Source: JANYCO01 sp035535995 (GTDB lineage: Bacteria > Bacteroidota > Bacteroidia > Cytophagales > Cytophagaceae). Taken from it: DNA of 64,000 bases. Numbering within the stretch: the stretch's first letter is position 1; the number at the start of each line of letters is the position of its first letter. Where the stretch lies: NCBI GenBank assembly GCA_035535995.1, contig DATLOZ010000002.1, positions 184,301 to 248,300 of the forward strand, in the 5' to 3' direction. Below are positions 25,556-33,625 of this stretch, one piece after another. The position numbers and the translations under genes were made by a program. The notes under the pieces were generated by a model. The model was not told where the DNA came from and made no database searches. It saw only the letters and a program-made list of their open reading frames with translations.

Positions 25556-27258
25556 TCTCCGACAAATTTTATATCCCTGATCTGCAGTTGCAGGGATCGC
25601 TCTCCGTTATATTCGTTCTCTTCTATCGAGAAACAGAGATTGAATTTATCTCCTTTTTTTATTCTTTCAAAATATTGTGGCATCCCGAATCCTATGGCCT
25701 CATACACAGCGGAATCACCTTGTTTGAGAAAGAGCTTTAAATGTTGCTCTTTCAGCAATCTTGCCCGGCCATCGTCCTGCACTTCTTCGCTTACGAAAAG
25801 TGGTTGCATATTCTGCGGACCAAACGGTGCCATCTGTTTCAGAATTCTGTAAAATTTATAATTGATCTCTTCCAGCCTGATCTTTCTGTCTATTTCGATC
25901 TGCGGGATCAATTGCTCGGGCTGAATGCGGGAAGCTACCACCTGCTCAAACCGTTCGCGGAAGGCTTCGATGTTTTCGATCTTCATTGTAAGACCGGCGG
26001 CGTACATATGTCCGCCAAACTGCTCCAGCAGATCCGCACAATCAGCAATGGCAGCGTGTACGTCAAAGCCCGTCACCGAGCGTGCGGAGCCTGCGGCATG
26101 GTTGCCGGAGCGCGTGAGAATAATAGTAGGGCGATAAAATTTTTCAATACAACGTGAAGCTACAATACCAATCACTCCTTTGTGCCAGTCTTCTTTGTAC
26201 AACACAGTAGACTTGGCATCCGCCATCCACTGATCGTTGCGGATCATGGTAACAGCTTCTTCGGTAATATTGATATCAAAATCTTTTCGCGTAAGATTTT
26301 TATCATTAAGATTAGCGGCATGTACTGTCGCTTCTTCTTCTGTTTTACTGATCAATAGTCGTACTGCTGCTTTAGCGTGGGCAATACGGCCGGCAGCATT
26401 GATACGAGGGCCAAGACCGAAAACAATATTGCTTACTTCTTTTATTTTTTTAAATCCGGAAATATCGTTGAGCGCCTGTACGCCTGGTCTTGGCGTTTTG
26501 TTGATACACTGTATGCCAGCATACACCATCGCACGGTTTTCGCCGGTGATGGGTACGATATCCGAACAGATCGCAATTGCTACAAGGTCGAGGTAACTAT
26601 AGAGAAGCTCTAAGTCCCATTCTTGACGAACACAAAGCGCCTGCATCAGTTTGAAGCCAACGCCGCATCCGCAAAGTTCTTTATACGGATAGCTACAATC
26701 TTTTCTCTTTGCATCCAGCACGGCAACGGCGGCTGGTAGCTCATCGCCGGGCAAGTGGTGGTCGCAGACAATGAAATCAATGTTTAATGTTTGCGCATAT
26801 TGAATTTTATCTACCGATTTGATCCCGCAATCAAGGCTAATGATGAGTGAAAAACCATTTTCATTTGCCCAGTCAATCCCTTGTTGTGAAATGCCGTATC
26901 CTTCTTTGTAGCGATCCGGAATATAATAATCCAGGTGATCGTAATAGCGGGAAAGGAAATCATACACCAGGGCTACAGAAGTAGTCCCGTCTACATCGTA
27001 ATCGCCATAAACGAGAATTTTTTCCTGGTTTGCAAAAGCATTGATTAGCCGGTCTATTGCGCGATCCATGTCTTTCATGAGGAAAGGATCGTGCAGGTGT
27101 TCGGTAGAAGGGCGAAAAAAATCGTGCGCTTTCTGGTACGTGTCAATTCCTCTTTGTACAAGCAGGGAAGATAATACGTGGTCGATGCGAAGGGCGGATG
27201 CCAAAAATGAGACCTGATCCTGGTCGGGAACGGCTTTAAAAATCCATCGTTTTTCCAT
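25552..27258 (-). CDS. recJ: Single-stranded-DNA-specific exonuclease RecJ
   Basis: 568 residues, canonical length. The DHH phosphoesterase domain holds DYDVDG at 86-91, DCG at 143-145 and CDHH at 165-168. The DHHA1/OB part shows GGHMYAAGLTM near 410-420 and the C-terminal FGPQNMQPLFV. RecJ degrades single-stranded DNA 5'-3' in recombination and mismatch repair, with Mn2+ bound by the DHH residues. It is the first gene of the recJ-lptB-GH3 set. The start ATG at 27258 is about 20 bp from a TTATGA-type inverted repeat that separates it from the plus-strand gene. Confidence 0.95.
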   Translation of the reverse strand: MEKRWIFKAVPDQDQVSFLASALRIDHVLSSLLVQRGIDTYQKAHDFFRPSTEHLHDPFLMKDMDRAIDRLINAFANQEKILVYGDYDVDGTTSVALVYDFLSRYYDHLDYYIPDRYKEGYGISQQGIDWANENGFSLIISLDCGIKSVDKIQYAQTLNIDFIVCDHHLPGDELPAAVAVLDAKRKDCSYPYKELCGCGVGFKLMQALCVRQEWDLELLYSYLDLVAIAICSDIVPITGENRAMVYAGIQCINKTPRPGVQALNDISGFKKIKEVSNIVFGLGPRINAAGRIAHAKAAVRLLISKTEEEATVHAANLNDKNLTRKDFDINITEEAVTMIRNDQWMADAKSTVLYKEDWHKGVIGIVASRCIEKFYRPTIILTRSGNHAAGSARSVTGFDVHAAIADCADLLEQFGGHMYAAGLTMKIENIEAFRERFEQVVASRIQPEQLIPQIEIDRKIRLEEINYKFYRILKQMAPFGPQNMQPLFVSEEVQDDGRARLLKEQHLKLFLKQGDSAVYEAIGFGMPQYFERIKKGDKFNLCFSIEENEYNGERSLQLQIRDIKFVGE

Positions 27259-27277
27259 GGGGTAAAAATAGAAATAA

Positions 27278-27369
27278 ATTATGAATGTTGAATTATGAAT
27301 TATGAGTTAAACAAAAAACTAACTACTGCAGTACTTTAATTCAACATTCATAACTCATATTCATAATTG
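27278..27369. repeat. TTATGA-family inverted repeat (locus A7)
   Basis: Perfect 15-bp core ATGAATGTTGAATTA at 27281-27295 with its complement at 27337-27351, flanked by further TTATGA units on both sides. It fills the space between divergent recJ and the plus-strand exported-protein gene. Confidence 0.7.
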
Positions 27370-27448
27370 CTTGCAATATTCTTCTTCCAATACAGTTAAT
27401 TTATATATATCTTCGCACAGTATCTTTATAAAAAAACAGCCTTTAGTT

Positions 27449-28144
27449 ATGAATAGAACTCTTTTAGCAGCTTTCCTGATAATAAGTCTGGCGATGGTAT
27501 CGGCCGACAGCCCTAAGCTGGCGAAACGTAAAATATACGATGGTGTGACAGTTTTGATGCCGGAAGATTTTGTGGTGATGTCGGACAATGATATTGCTTC
27601 CAAATATCCTTCTACCAAAAAACCTTTGGCAGTATTCATGAGCTCAGATACAAAAGCGGATTTCAGCATGAACAATACCAAAGCAAAATTCGCCGGGCAG
27701 GATGCCAAGATGCTGCACGAGATATACAGAGCTACGATCATGGAAACCTACGATACTTCCAATGTCGGCAGCGATGATCCTTTTAAAAGCGACCGTGTAA
27801 AAAAATCTTTCAAATTTTTAAGCGAAGGCACTAAGACAGTAAACAAAAAAGAGTACGCTTATTTTGAATACACTTCTGAATTTGGCGGAATAAAAAAATA
27901 CAACTACATCATGTATACGCCGCACAAAAAAAGTGTGCTTATCTTCAACTTCTCCTGCGACCTGCGCGCTATAAACCTGTACCAACCGGTAGCGCAAGCA
28001 ATGATGAATTCCGTCAAAGTAAGTTCGAAGCTGACACTTCCGGATTATACTTTGCAACAAAACAATTCTCAACCTAAAAAGAGACAAACGCCGCAGGATC
28101 TTTTGGAAATGCAGAATAAGAATAAGGCGAAGAGTAAAAAGTAA
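27449..28144 (+). CDS. Hypothetical exported protein
   Basis: 231 residues when started at the ATG at 27449 (signal peptide NRTLLAAFLIISLAMVSAD). An earlier in-frame ATG at 27371 falls next to an AT-rich palindrome and has no hydrophobic signal, so it was not used. The mature part has VLMPEDFVVMSDNDIASKYP, a KSVLIFNFSCDLRA beta core and a highly basic C-terminus (MQNKNKAKSKK). A TATCTTTA box at 27420-27427 matches the -7 consensus in seven of eight bases. No named family recognised; probably periplasmic and anionic-ligand or nucleic-acid binding from the charged tail, but this is speculative. Confidence 0.65.
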   Translation: MNRTLLAAFLIISLAMVSADSPKLAKRKIYDGVTVLMPEDFVVMSDNDIASKYPSTKKPLAVFMSSDTKADFSMNNTKAKFAGQDAKMLHEIYRATIMETYDTSNVGSDDPFKSDRVKKSFKFLSEGTKTVNKKEYAYFEYTSEFGGIKKYNYIMYTPHKKSVLIFNFSCDLRAINLYQPVAQAMMNSVKVSSKLTLPDYTLQQNNSQPKKRQTPQDLLEMQNKNKAKSKK

Positions 28145-28147
28145 TTT

Positions 28148-28337
28148 TAGAATTTCCCTTTTAAGTATTAAGATTAATAATGGATGCAAGATACCAGATG
28201 CCGGATACCAGATAGTTTAGATAAAAACAACTCTGTTTTACAAATAAGCTAAAGACAATGTCATTAAATTACTCTCGCATTTATCTGGCATCTGGTATCT
28301 CAAATAAGTATTAATAGTTAAGAGGGTAATTCCAAAT
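28148..28337. repeat. GATACCAGATGCC-family nested inverted repeat (locus C1)
   Basis: Inner arms 28189-28207 and 28282-28300 are 19-bp reverse complements with one mismatch (AGATACCAGATGCC type). Outside them the ends (AATTTCCCTTTTAAGTATTAA and TTAATAGTTAAGAGGGTAAT) are also imperfectly complementary (about 19 of 23), so the element is about 190 bp. It lies between an exported-protein gene and tadA. Confidence 0.65.
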
Positions 28338-28355
28338 AATTAAAAATTAAAAATT

Positions 28356-28799
28356 ATGCTTTCCTTCTCTGACGAACATTTCATGAACGAGGCTTACAAA
28401 GAAGCCAAGTATGCTTTTGAAGAAGGCGAAGTGCCTATCGGCGCGGTAGTAGTCTGCAACAACCGCATCATCGCGCGTGCGCACAACCAGACGGAACGGC
28501 TTACTGATGTGACAGCACATGCAGAAATGGTAGCGCTTACGGCAGCGGCTAATTTTCTCGGCAGTAAATATTTAAACGAATGTACACTCTACGTGACAGT
28601 AGAACCTTGTGTCATGTGTGCAGGCGCGCTCCAATGGGCGCAGCTGGAACGCCTTGTTTACGGCGCCTCGGATGAGAAACGTGGGTATCTACGTTTACAG
28701 CAGCCTATTCTCCATCCCAAAACTGAAATCGTTTCCGGTATCATGGCAAAGGAATGCGGGCAGTTGATGAAAGATTTTTTCGGATCGCTTAGGGATTGA
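28356..28799 (+). CDS. tadA: tRNA-specific adenosine deaminase
   Basis: 147 residues. The CDA-fold zinc site is complete: H55-A-E57 with catalytic Glu57, and P84-C85-V-M-C88. Nearby EEGEVPIGAVVV (22-33) and the ASDEKRGYL region are family marks. TadA deaminates the wobble adenosine A34 of tRNA-Arg(ACG) to inosine. A guanine deaminase of the same fold is less likely, because the TadA-type spacing GALQWAQLERLVYGA is present. Single gene; an A-rich leader (TTAAAAATTAAAAATTATG) precedes it. Confidence 0.92.
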   Translation: MLSFSDEHFMNEAYKEAKYAFEEGEVPIGAVVVCNNRIIARAHNQTERLTDVTAHAEMVALTAAANFLGSKYLNECTLYVTVEPCVMCAGALQWAQLERLVYGASDEKRGYLRLQQPILHPKTEIVSGIMAKECGQLMKDFFGSLRD

Positions 28800-28816
28800 G
28801 GCTTGATGGTTTTGAT

Positions 28817-28955
28817 GTCATTGCGAGCCTGCGAAGCAATCTGTTGGCCTCGAAGCCGAGCCCGTTGATTTCTACAATTAGTTTCAAGTCAACAAGGCTG
28901 CATAGCTGACAGATTGCTTCTTCACTCTGCCAACGGCCTCGTTCCTCGCAATGAC
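28817..28955. repeat. GTCATTGCGAG palindromic element (locus B2)
   Basis: Terminal arms GTCATTGCGAG (28817-28827) and CTCGCAATGAC (28945-28955), with internal complementary GAAGCAATCTGTTGG- and CAGATTGCTTC-like segments. It is closely related to the 63770-63937 copy: both share GAAGCCGAGCCCGTT and TTTCAA(G/A)TCAAC(A/G)AGGCTGC. It follows the tadA stop by 17 bp. Confidence 0.8.
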
Positions 28956-29180
28956 GGTACTATTGAACCAACACTAAGTCAAACATTTTTTTTGCCATTC
29001 ATTCTTCTAATTTCAAAGATCATATCATTTAAATACCTTCGTTCTTATTTTTTCTGGCTATCTAAAAGTAAAATCATGGATTTTTTCTTTTTTGAAAACA
29101 CTATTAACATTCCATTATTAAAATAGATTATTTCGATTTTTGCCTTTTTCATTTTATTATTTTCCTAAACATCATGGAAT
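28956..29180. other. A+T-rich leader region before the GH81 gene
   Basis: About 225 bp, T-rich and without a solid reading frame. A TTTTTG at 29137-29142 and a TATTTTCC near 29157 loosely resemble promoter parts, but the spacing is wrong for the Bacteroidota consensus. Nothing else noted. Confidence 0.35.
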
Positions 29181-32100
29181 ATGAAAACTTACTTATACTT
29201 ATTTTTTATTTTGCCCTTTTATTGGCTAAACACTACGGAAGCACAGCAGGTATTCCCCGGTGGCGGCCTGGGGAGCTACAACCTGACCTATCCACCCGAA
29301 ACCTGTCCGGATGCAGGTGGTTGTAATTTTGATCTTTATAATCTTATGGGCGGTGGAGACATTGCTGCCATGTGCAAAGGCAGTACGTATCCCGGTCCTT
29401 TCCAGTCGCACAACTGGTGGAACACTGCACTCTGGCACGTAGGCACTACGCCTTGTGTGGCCGATGTCACTACTACGATCGATATGCATTCCGATGTGAT
29501 GCGGCCCTTTCCTGTGATCCACCTGCAAGCCAGGCCATACGGGCAAGTGATCCGCCACCGCGAGCTGGCGCTTAACGGAGGAGGAGCCAATAACACTGGA
29601 AGTTTTTATGCCGACGAAGATATCACTATCGGAATGGTAGATGCAGGTGGCAATACTTTCTATACCTGCAGTCGCACAGATATAATGGACTACGGCGATA
29701 TGCATGTGAAAATGCAACAGGATTTCGGAAGCGGGAATATTCTTAACATGACAGCCAGTTCAGGATGCCCGTTTTCTTATTTCCAAAAACAAGGAAGTGC
29801 AGAACCCGGCTTCCTGCTTTATTTCCTTCGGGGCACTACGTTATCTTCCTCCGGAAATTCCATTACCATTCACCGAAGTTTGAATTATGGAGAATACCAT
29901 CAACGTTTTTATTCCCTCTTCTTTCCTCCCGGCACTACTATTAGCGGCGACGACGGCGCTACGTATGTACCCGTTTCTTCCATTCCGCACAACGGTACTA
30001 CTGAATGGGGTGGCAACAACCGGTATTTTCGGATCAAGCTGCCGACGGGAGTAAATTATTTTACCGTAGCCGTTCCGCCCGACACGCTGAAATCCACACT
30101 GGATCTGTATGAACAGCATGCCTTCAATTTTATTACCGATACACGTTTCACTTATTCTTACAACGAAACAAGCGCTACGCTTACCAATACATTCACCACT
30201 ACTACCACCAATGTGCTGGGAGGCGCCAATACCGGGCCTTTGCAAGCATTGTATCTTCACCAGTATTCGCATAGTCCTGAATATCCCGCCAACAATACTG
30301 GCAAAATCTATCGCTCTGCAAGAGGCATCATGCGTGTGTGTACGGGGAATGTGTTTACTACTGTGATGAAAAACTACGGCTTTCTGCCTGCGTTAGGTTG
30401 GGCGAATACAGCGGATAAAACAGAACTCAATACTTTTGTAAACAATTACGCCACGCGCGGCTACATCAACGTGGATTGCGGTACGCCTGTGTATGGAAGT
30501 TTTCAATCCATCCACGAAGCCGCGCGGATCGCGGAGATTGCCAATGGGGTAGGAAATATTACAGCAAGGAACAAACTACTCGACATTGCCAAGCAAGGCA
30601 TTCAGCTTTGGCTTACTTCTCCTGACGGCGAATATTATGGGATGTATCACTACGATAAAAATTTCAACTGGCTTACGCCTTTCCCTTCTGCCTTCGATGC
30701 CGATAGATTATTGCAGGATTCGCATTTCCATCATGGTTACCTCATTTACGCCGCTGCCATTGTAGCCCGCTACGAGCCCAACAGTACCTGGGCCACCCAG
30801 TGGGGACCTATGATCGAGCTGGCGATCCGAAATATCAACGACTACCAGCGAGTAATGACTCCTCCTGCCGATCCGAACACTCCCTGGTTTCCTTACCTCC
30901 GTTATTTTGATCCTTACGCCGGGCATTCCTGGGCAGGACATGATGGCTCCAACCAAGAGTCCGTTTCCGAAGCCCTTAACTTCGCTGCAGGCTGCGCACT
31001 ATGGGGAGAAACGGTAGGAAACAATACGATCCGCGACATGGGCATTATGCTTTACGTAAACGAAACCGAAGCTGCACGCAGCTATTGGTGGGACGGCGCA
31101 CAGGTGGGCGTGAACAAACTTCCTTTCTCACCCAACTACAATCACTACCATGCAGGCATTGTGGGTACGGATGGTGCGGCCTATGCTACCTTCTTCGGCG
31201 CCGATCCGCATTATATACACGGCATCACCTATATTCCAATTACAGGTTCATCGATCTGGATGGGCGTAGACTCGCTGGGTGCGGCAAATGAGCAGGCCGA
31301 TTTCCAGGCCAGCTTCGGCGGTCCTACCAACGGCTCCGGAGGATTCTGGTCTACCGTAATGCTGATGGAACAAGCCACCTACGATGCTGCCAATGCCAAG
31401 AGCCGTTTTCTCACACAAGCCGTTCCCGGCGGCTGGGGAGGAAACGATTATATGGTAGACGGACTATACTGGATCAGCACGTTCGACAGCGTAGGAGTAG
31501 TGGATGCTACCACACAGGCCGATGTGGCATCGTTTGCCGTTTTTCGAAAAAACAATTGCAAACATTATATGATCTACAACGCCCGCGGCAAAGGCGCACG
31601 CACAGTACACTTCAGCGACGGGAAATCATTTGCCGTGCCTGACGATACCATTATTACTTTTAAGGTCTGCGATATACCGCTACCGCTGACCTTGCTAGAT
31701 CTTAAAGGAGTAGAAAGAGAAGGAACCGTTACGCTTTCCTGGACCACGGTGAGCGAGGAAAACACTTCTTCTTTTGAAGTGGAAAGAAGTTGTGATGGAA
31801 AAAATTTTGAAAAGATCATTACTATGAAAGCTGCCGGCGAAAGCAGTTCCCAACGGTCATACCAAACTCTCGATAAGCAAGCTTGTGCAGGAGCTTCATA
31901 TTATCGGTTGAAACAAGTAGACCAGGATGGTTCTTTTGTGTACAGCAAAGTCATCATGGTAGATGAGCGGATTATTGGTTCGGGAAATATCTCTATTTAC
32001 CCGAATCCTTCTTCCGGGCAGTATCAGCTTACATTATTTGCAGAAGATGCGGAGAATGTCCAGTTGCAATTGTACGATGTATTGGGCAAAGAAATTATAG

Positions 32101-32237
32101 AGAAAAAAATTTCAGTAGAAGCCGGAGAAAATTCCTGGCAACTGGATTGGTCGTCGCTCCCTCCGGGTAACTATAATCTGGTGATCACAGAAGAAAAGGA
32201 AAGCATTAAAAAATATTTCCGCGTAGTAAAACTATGA
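29181..32237 (+). CDS. Secreted endo-1,3-beta-glucanase (GH81-like) with T9SS sorting domain
   Basis: 1018 residues. Signal peptide 1-21. The GH81 catalytic region contains D577-PYAGHSWAGHDGSNQES-594 with E593 and, four residues on, E597, matching the acidic active-site block of GH81 laminarinases; EAARSYWWD follows. The C-terminal part has an FN3-like module (about 835-930; LSWTTVSEENTSSFEVERS) and a T9SS type A sorting domain (about 940-1018; ISIYPNPSSGQYQLTLF...YDVLGKEIIEKK...LPPGNYNL). Expected action: extracellular cleavage of beta-1,3-glucan from fungal walls or laminarin after T9SS export. No SusCD-like genes adjoin it, so it is not in a visible polysaccharide utilisation locus. Confidence 0.87.
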   Translation: MKTYLYLFFILPFYWLNTTEAQQVFPGGGLGSYNLTYPPETCPDAGGCNFDLYNLMGGGDIAAMCKGSTYPGPFQSHNWWNTALWHVGTTPCVADVTTTIDMHSDVMRPFPVIHLQARPYGQVIRHRELALNGGGANNTGSFYADEDITIGMVDAGGNTFYTCSRTDIMDYGDMHVKMQQDFGSGNILNMTASSGCPFSYFQKQGSAEPGFLLYFLRGTTLSSSGNSITIHRSLNYGEYHQRFYSLFFPPGTTISGDDGATYVPVSSIPHNGTTEWGGNNRYFRIKLPTGVNYFTVAVPPDTLKSTLDLYEQHAFNFITDTRFTYSYNETSATLTNTFTTTTTNVLGGANTGPLQALYLHQYSHSPEYPANNTGKIYRSARGIMRVCTGNVFTTVMKNYGFLPALGWANTADKTELNTFVNNYATRGYINVDCGTPVYGSFQSIHEAARIAEIANGVGNITARNKLLDIAKQGIQLWLTSPDGEYYGMYHYDKNFNWLTPFPSAFDADRLLQDSHFHHGYLIYAAAIVARYEPNSTWATQWGPMIELAIRNINDYQRVMTPPADPNTPWFPYLRYFDPYAGHSWAGHDGSNQESVSEALNFAAGCALWGETVGNNTIRDMGIMLYVNETEAARSYWWDGAQVGVNKLPFSPNYNHYHAGIVGTDGAAYATFFGADPHYIHGITYIPITGSSIWMGVDSLGAANEQADFQASFGGPTNGSGGFWSTVMLMEQATYDAANAKSRFLTQAVPGGWGGNDYMVDGLYWISTFDSVGVVDATTQADVASFAVFRKNNCKHYMIYNARGKGARTVHFSDGKSFAVPDDTIITFKVCDIPLPLTLLDLKGVEREGTVTLSWTTVSEENTSSFEVERSCDGKNFEKIITMKAAGESSSQRSYQTLDKQACAGASYYRLKQVDQDGSFVYSKVIMVDERIIGSGNISIYPNPSSGQYQLTLFAEDAENVQLQLYDVLGKEIIEKKISVEAGENSWQLDWSSLPPGNYNLVITEEKESIKKYFRVVKL

Positions 32238-32560
32238 TCCACTTTGCGTCTCTTGTGAAATCTTTGCGATCTTGCGGTGAAAAAAGGATATTTCTATGAA
32301 GCAGCGAAATTCATCGAACGACTGTGCTTCTTTTTGCGCTGGATTTTTAAACGCGAAGATTTCGGAAGGGACGCAAAAGATATGTAGCTGAAAATCTAAA
32401 TTTTAAGACAATCATTATTTTTCATTCTTTCACAATTTTTTAACTTTTCTGCAAAGAAGATTACCTATTCCGCTGTACATATTAGAATTTATATAATATA
32501 TTTACCCAACTGATGATTCAGTTGGATTTTTTGTTAAACAATTAAATACTTTATAATAAT
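32238..32560. other. Gene-free interval with a decayed inverted repeat before sodA
   Basis: 323 bp. The first 150 bp holds partly complementary pieces, TTTGCGTCTCTTGTGAAATC near 32243 and GATTTCGGAAGGGACGCAAA near 32360, that form a degenerate palindrome and resemble the 11687-11712 repeat. The rest is A+T-rich and ends in a terminator-like hairpin (listed separately). No open frame supported. Confidence 0.5.
32506..32531 (+). terminator. Terminator-like hairpin 30 bp upstream of sodA
   Basis: A perfect 8-bp stem CCAACTGA/TCAGTTGG with loop TGAT, followed by ATTTTTT. It sits in the 5' flank of sodA rather than after a gene: the nearest upstream stop is 32237. It may be a leader attenuator, or the terminator of an unseen small RNA. 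Function inferred from shape only. Confidence 0.55.
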
Positions 32561-33166
32561 ATGGCTTTTGAATTACCTGCGCTTCCATATGCATCCGATG
32601 CTTTGGAGCCACATTTTGACAAGATGACCATGGAGATCCACCATGGCAAACACCACAACGCGTATGTAACCAACCTGAACAACGCCGTTAAAGGAACTGA
32701 ATGGGAAAGCAAATCACTTGAAGAAATTCTTAAAAATATCAGCAAAGCTACTCCTGCAATCCGCAACAATGGTGGTGGACATTACAACCACTCTCTTTTC
32801 TGGACCATCCTTGGTCCAAACAAAGGCGGCAAACCAAGCGGCGCGCTTGCTGAGGCGATCGACAAGAAATTTGGTTCTTTTGATAAATTTAAAGAAGAAT
32901 TTGCTGCTGCCGGTGCTGGCCGTTTCGGATCGGGATGGGCTTGGCTAATTGTAACCGATGGCGGACTGGAAATTACTTCCACTCCAAACCAGGACAATCC
33001 TCTGATGGATGTAGCCGACAAAAAAGGTACACCTATCCTTGGACTGGACGTTTGGGAGCATGCTTACTATTTAAAATATCAGAACAGAAGACCAGATTAC
33101 ATTGCTGCTTTCTGGAATGTGGTAGACTGGGATGCTGTAGCGAAGAGATACGCTGCTGCAAAATAA
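32561..33166 (+). CDS. sodA: Superoxide dismutase, Fe/Mn family (Mn-type by sequence)
   Basis: 201 residues. It converts superoxide to O2 and H2O2 in the cytoplasm. Metal ligands are H27, H77, D163 and H167 (GLDVWEHAYY). The NNGGGHYNHSLFW block (69-81) and STPNQDNPLM block (140-149) carry the Gly and Gln144 signature that favours Mn over Fe, although cambialistic activity is possible. No signal peptide. A strong terminator follows, and a terminator-like hairpin lies just upstream in the leader. Confidence 0.96.
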   Translation: MAFELPALPYASDALEPHFDKMTMEIHHGKHHNAYVTNLNNAVKGTEWESKSLEEILKNISKATPAIRNNGGGHYNHSLFWTILGPNKGGKPSGALAEAIDKKFGSFDKFKEEFAAAGAGRFGSGWAWLIVTDGGLEITSTPNQDNPLMDVADKKGTPILGLDVWEHAYYLKYQNRRPDYIAAFWNVVDWDAVAKRYAAAK

Positions 33167-33188
33167 TAGCTGAGAGATCTTATTATTT

Positions 33189-33227
33189 AAACCTTTCGTG
33201 TCACTGGCGCGAAAGGTTTTATTTTTT
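33189..33227 (+). terminator. Rho-independent terminator of sodA
   Basis: A 10-bp perfect stem AAACCTTTCG (33189-33198) / CGAAAGGTTT (33210-33219), then TATTTTTT. It begins 22 bp past the sodA stop. Confidence 0.85.
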
Positions 33228-33313
33228 CAACTCTTCACTTCCTTACCGCCTGAATTTGTAAACAGTTTATAGCCTACAAAACAAATTAATGCTATAATGA
33301 GAAATCCGATCAT
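33227..33313 (-). CDS. Possible 28-residue single-helix membrane microprotein
   Basis: Reading the minus strand from the ATG at 33313 gives 28 residues: a start MIGFLIIALICFVGYKLF that is one hydrophobic helix, then a short polar tail NSGGKEVKS. The layout (Met-Ile-Gly, about 17 hydrophobic residues, a positively charged tail) is that of many bacterial small membrane proteins. The only known support is the composition; no promoter or homologue can be shown, and chance cannot be excluded. It lies between sodA's terminator and the next gene. Confidence 0.3.
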   Translation of the reverse strand: MIGFLIIALICFVGYKLFTNSGGKEVKS

Positions 33314-33625
33314 GTTACTTATACATCTTTGTTATCTATGTATATATACGGCATTTATCATGCCAGGTAAATGTTTTTTTAACTATTTTTTAAAGCATAG
33401 CCAATCAAAGGCATAGTTTGGAGAAAAGCTGTAAGATTTAATAAAACATTGCAGAAAATTGACCTCCGTCCTTTATAAAAGGCGTAGAGACTACGCTCTA
33501 TAGGGCTTAAGTTGAACTTTGGGGGATACAGCCCGGTTTTAGAAGAAGAACTTATGGTATTTTCCTCGCCAAGGTGTACATTTACAGCACTAGAAGGGGA
33601 ATCTGGTTCGTTATATTTAATAGAT
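33314..33625. other. Gene-free leader of the Gly/Met-rich protein gene
   Basis: About 310 bp. Contains a small palindrome GCGTAG-AGA-CTACGC at 33482-33496 and a partially symmetric CATTTATCATGCCAGGTAAATG near 33353. An in-frame upstream ATG at 33512 would extend the next protein by 38 residues without a signal sequence and was not used. Function unknown. Confidence 0.35.

Noticed and set aside
28914..29126. 70-codon plus-strand frame in the gap before the GH81 gene
   Set aside because: Begins in the GTCATTGCGAG element; low-complexity Phe/Lys run, no leader or conserved pattern.
33512..33625. N-terminal extension of the Gly/Met-rich secreted protein
   Set aside because: Would bury the signal peptide behind 38 polar residues; the ATG at 33626 begins the signal directly.
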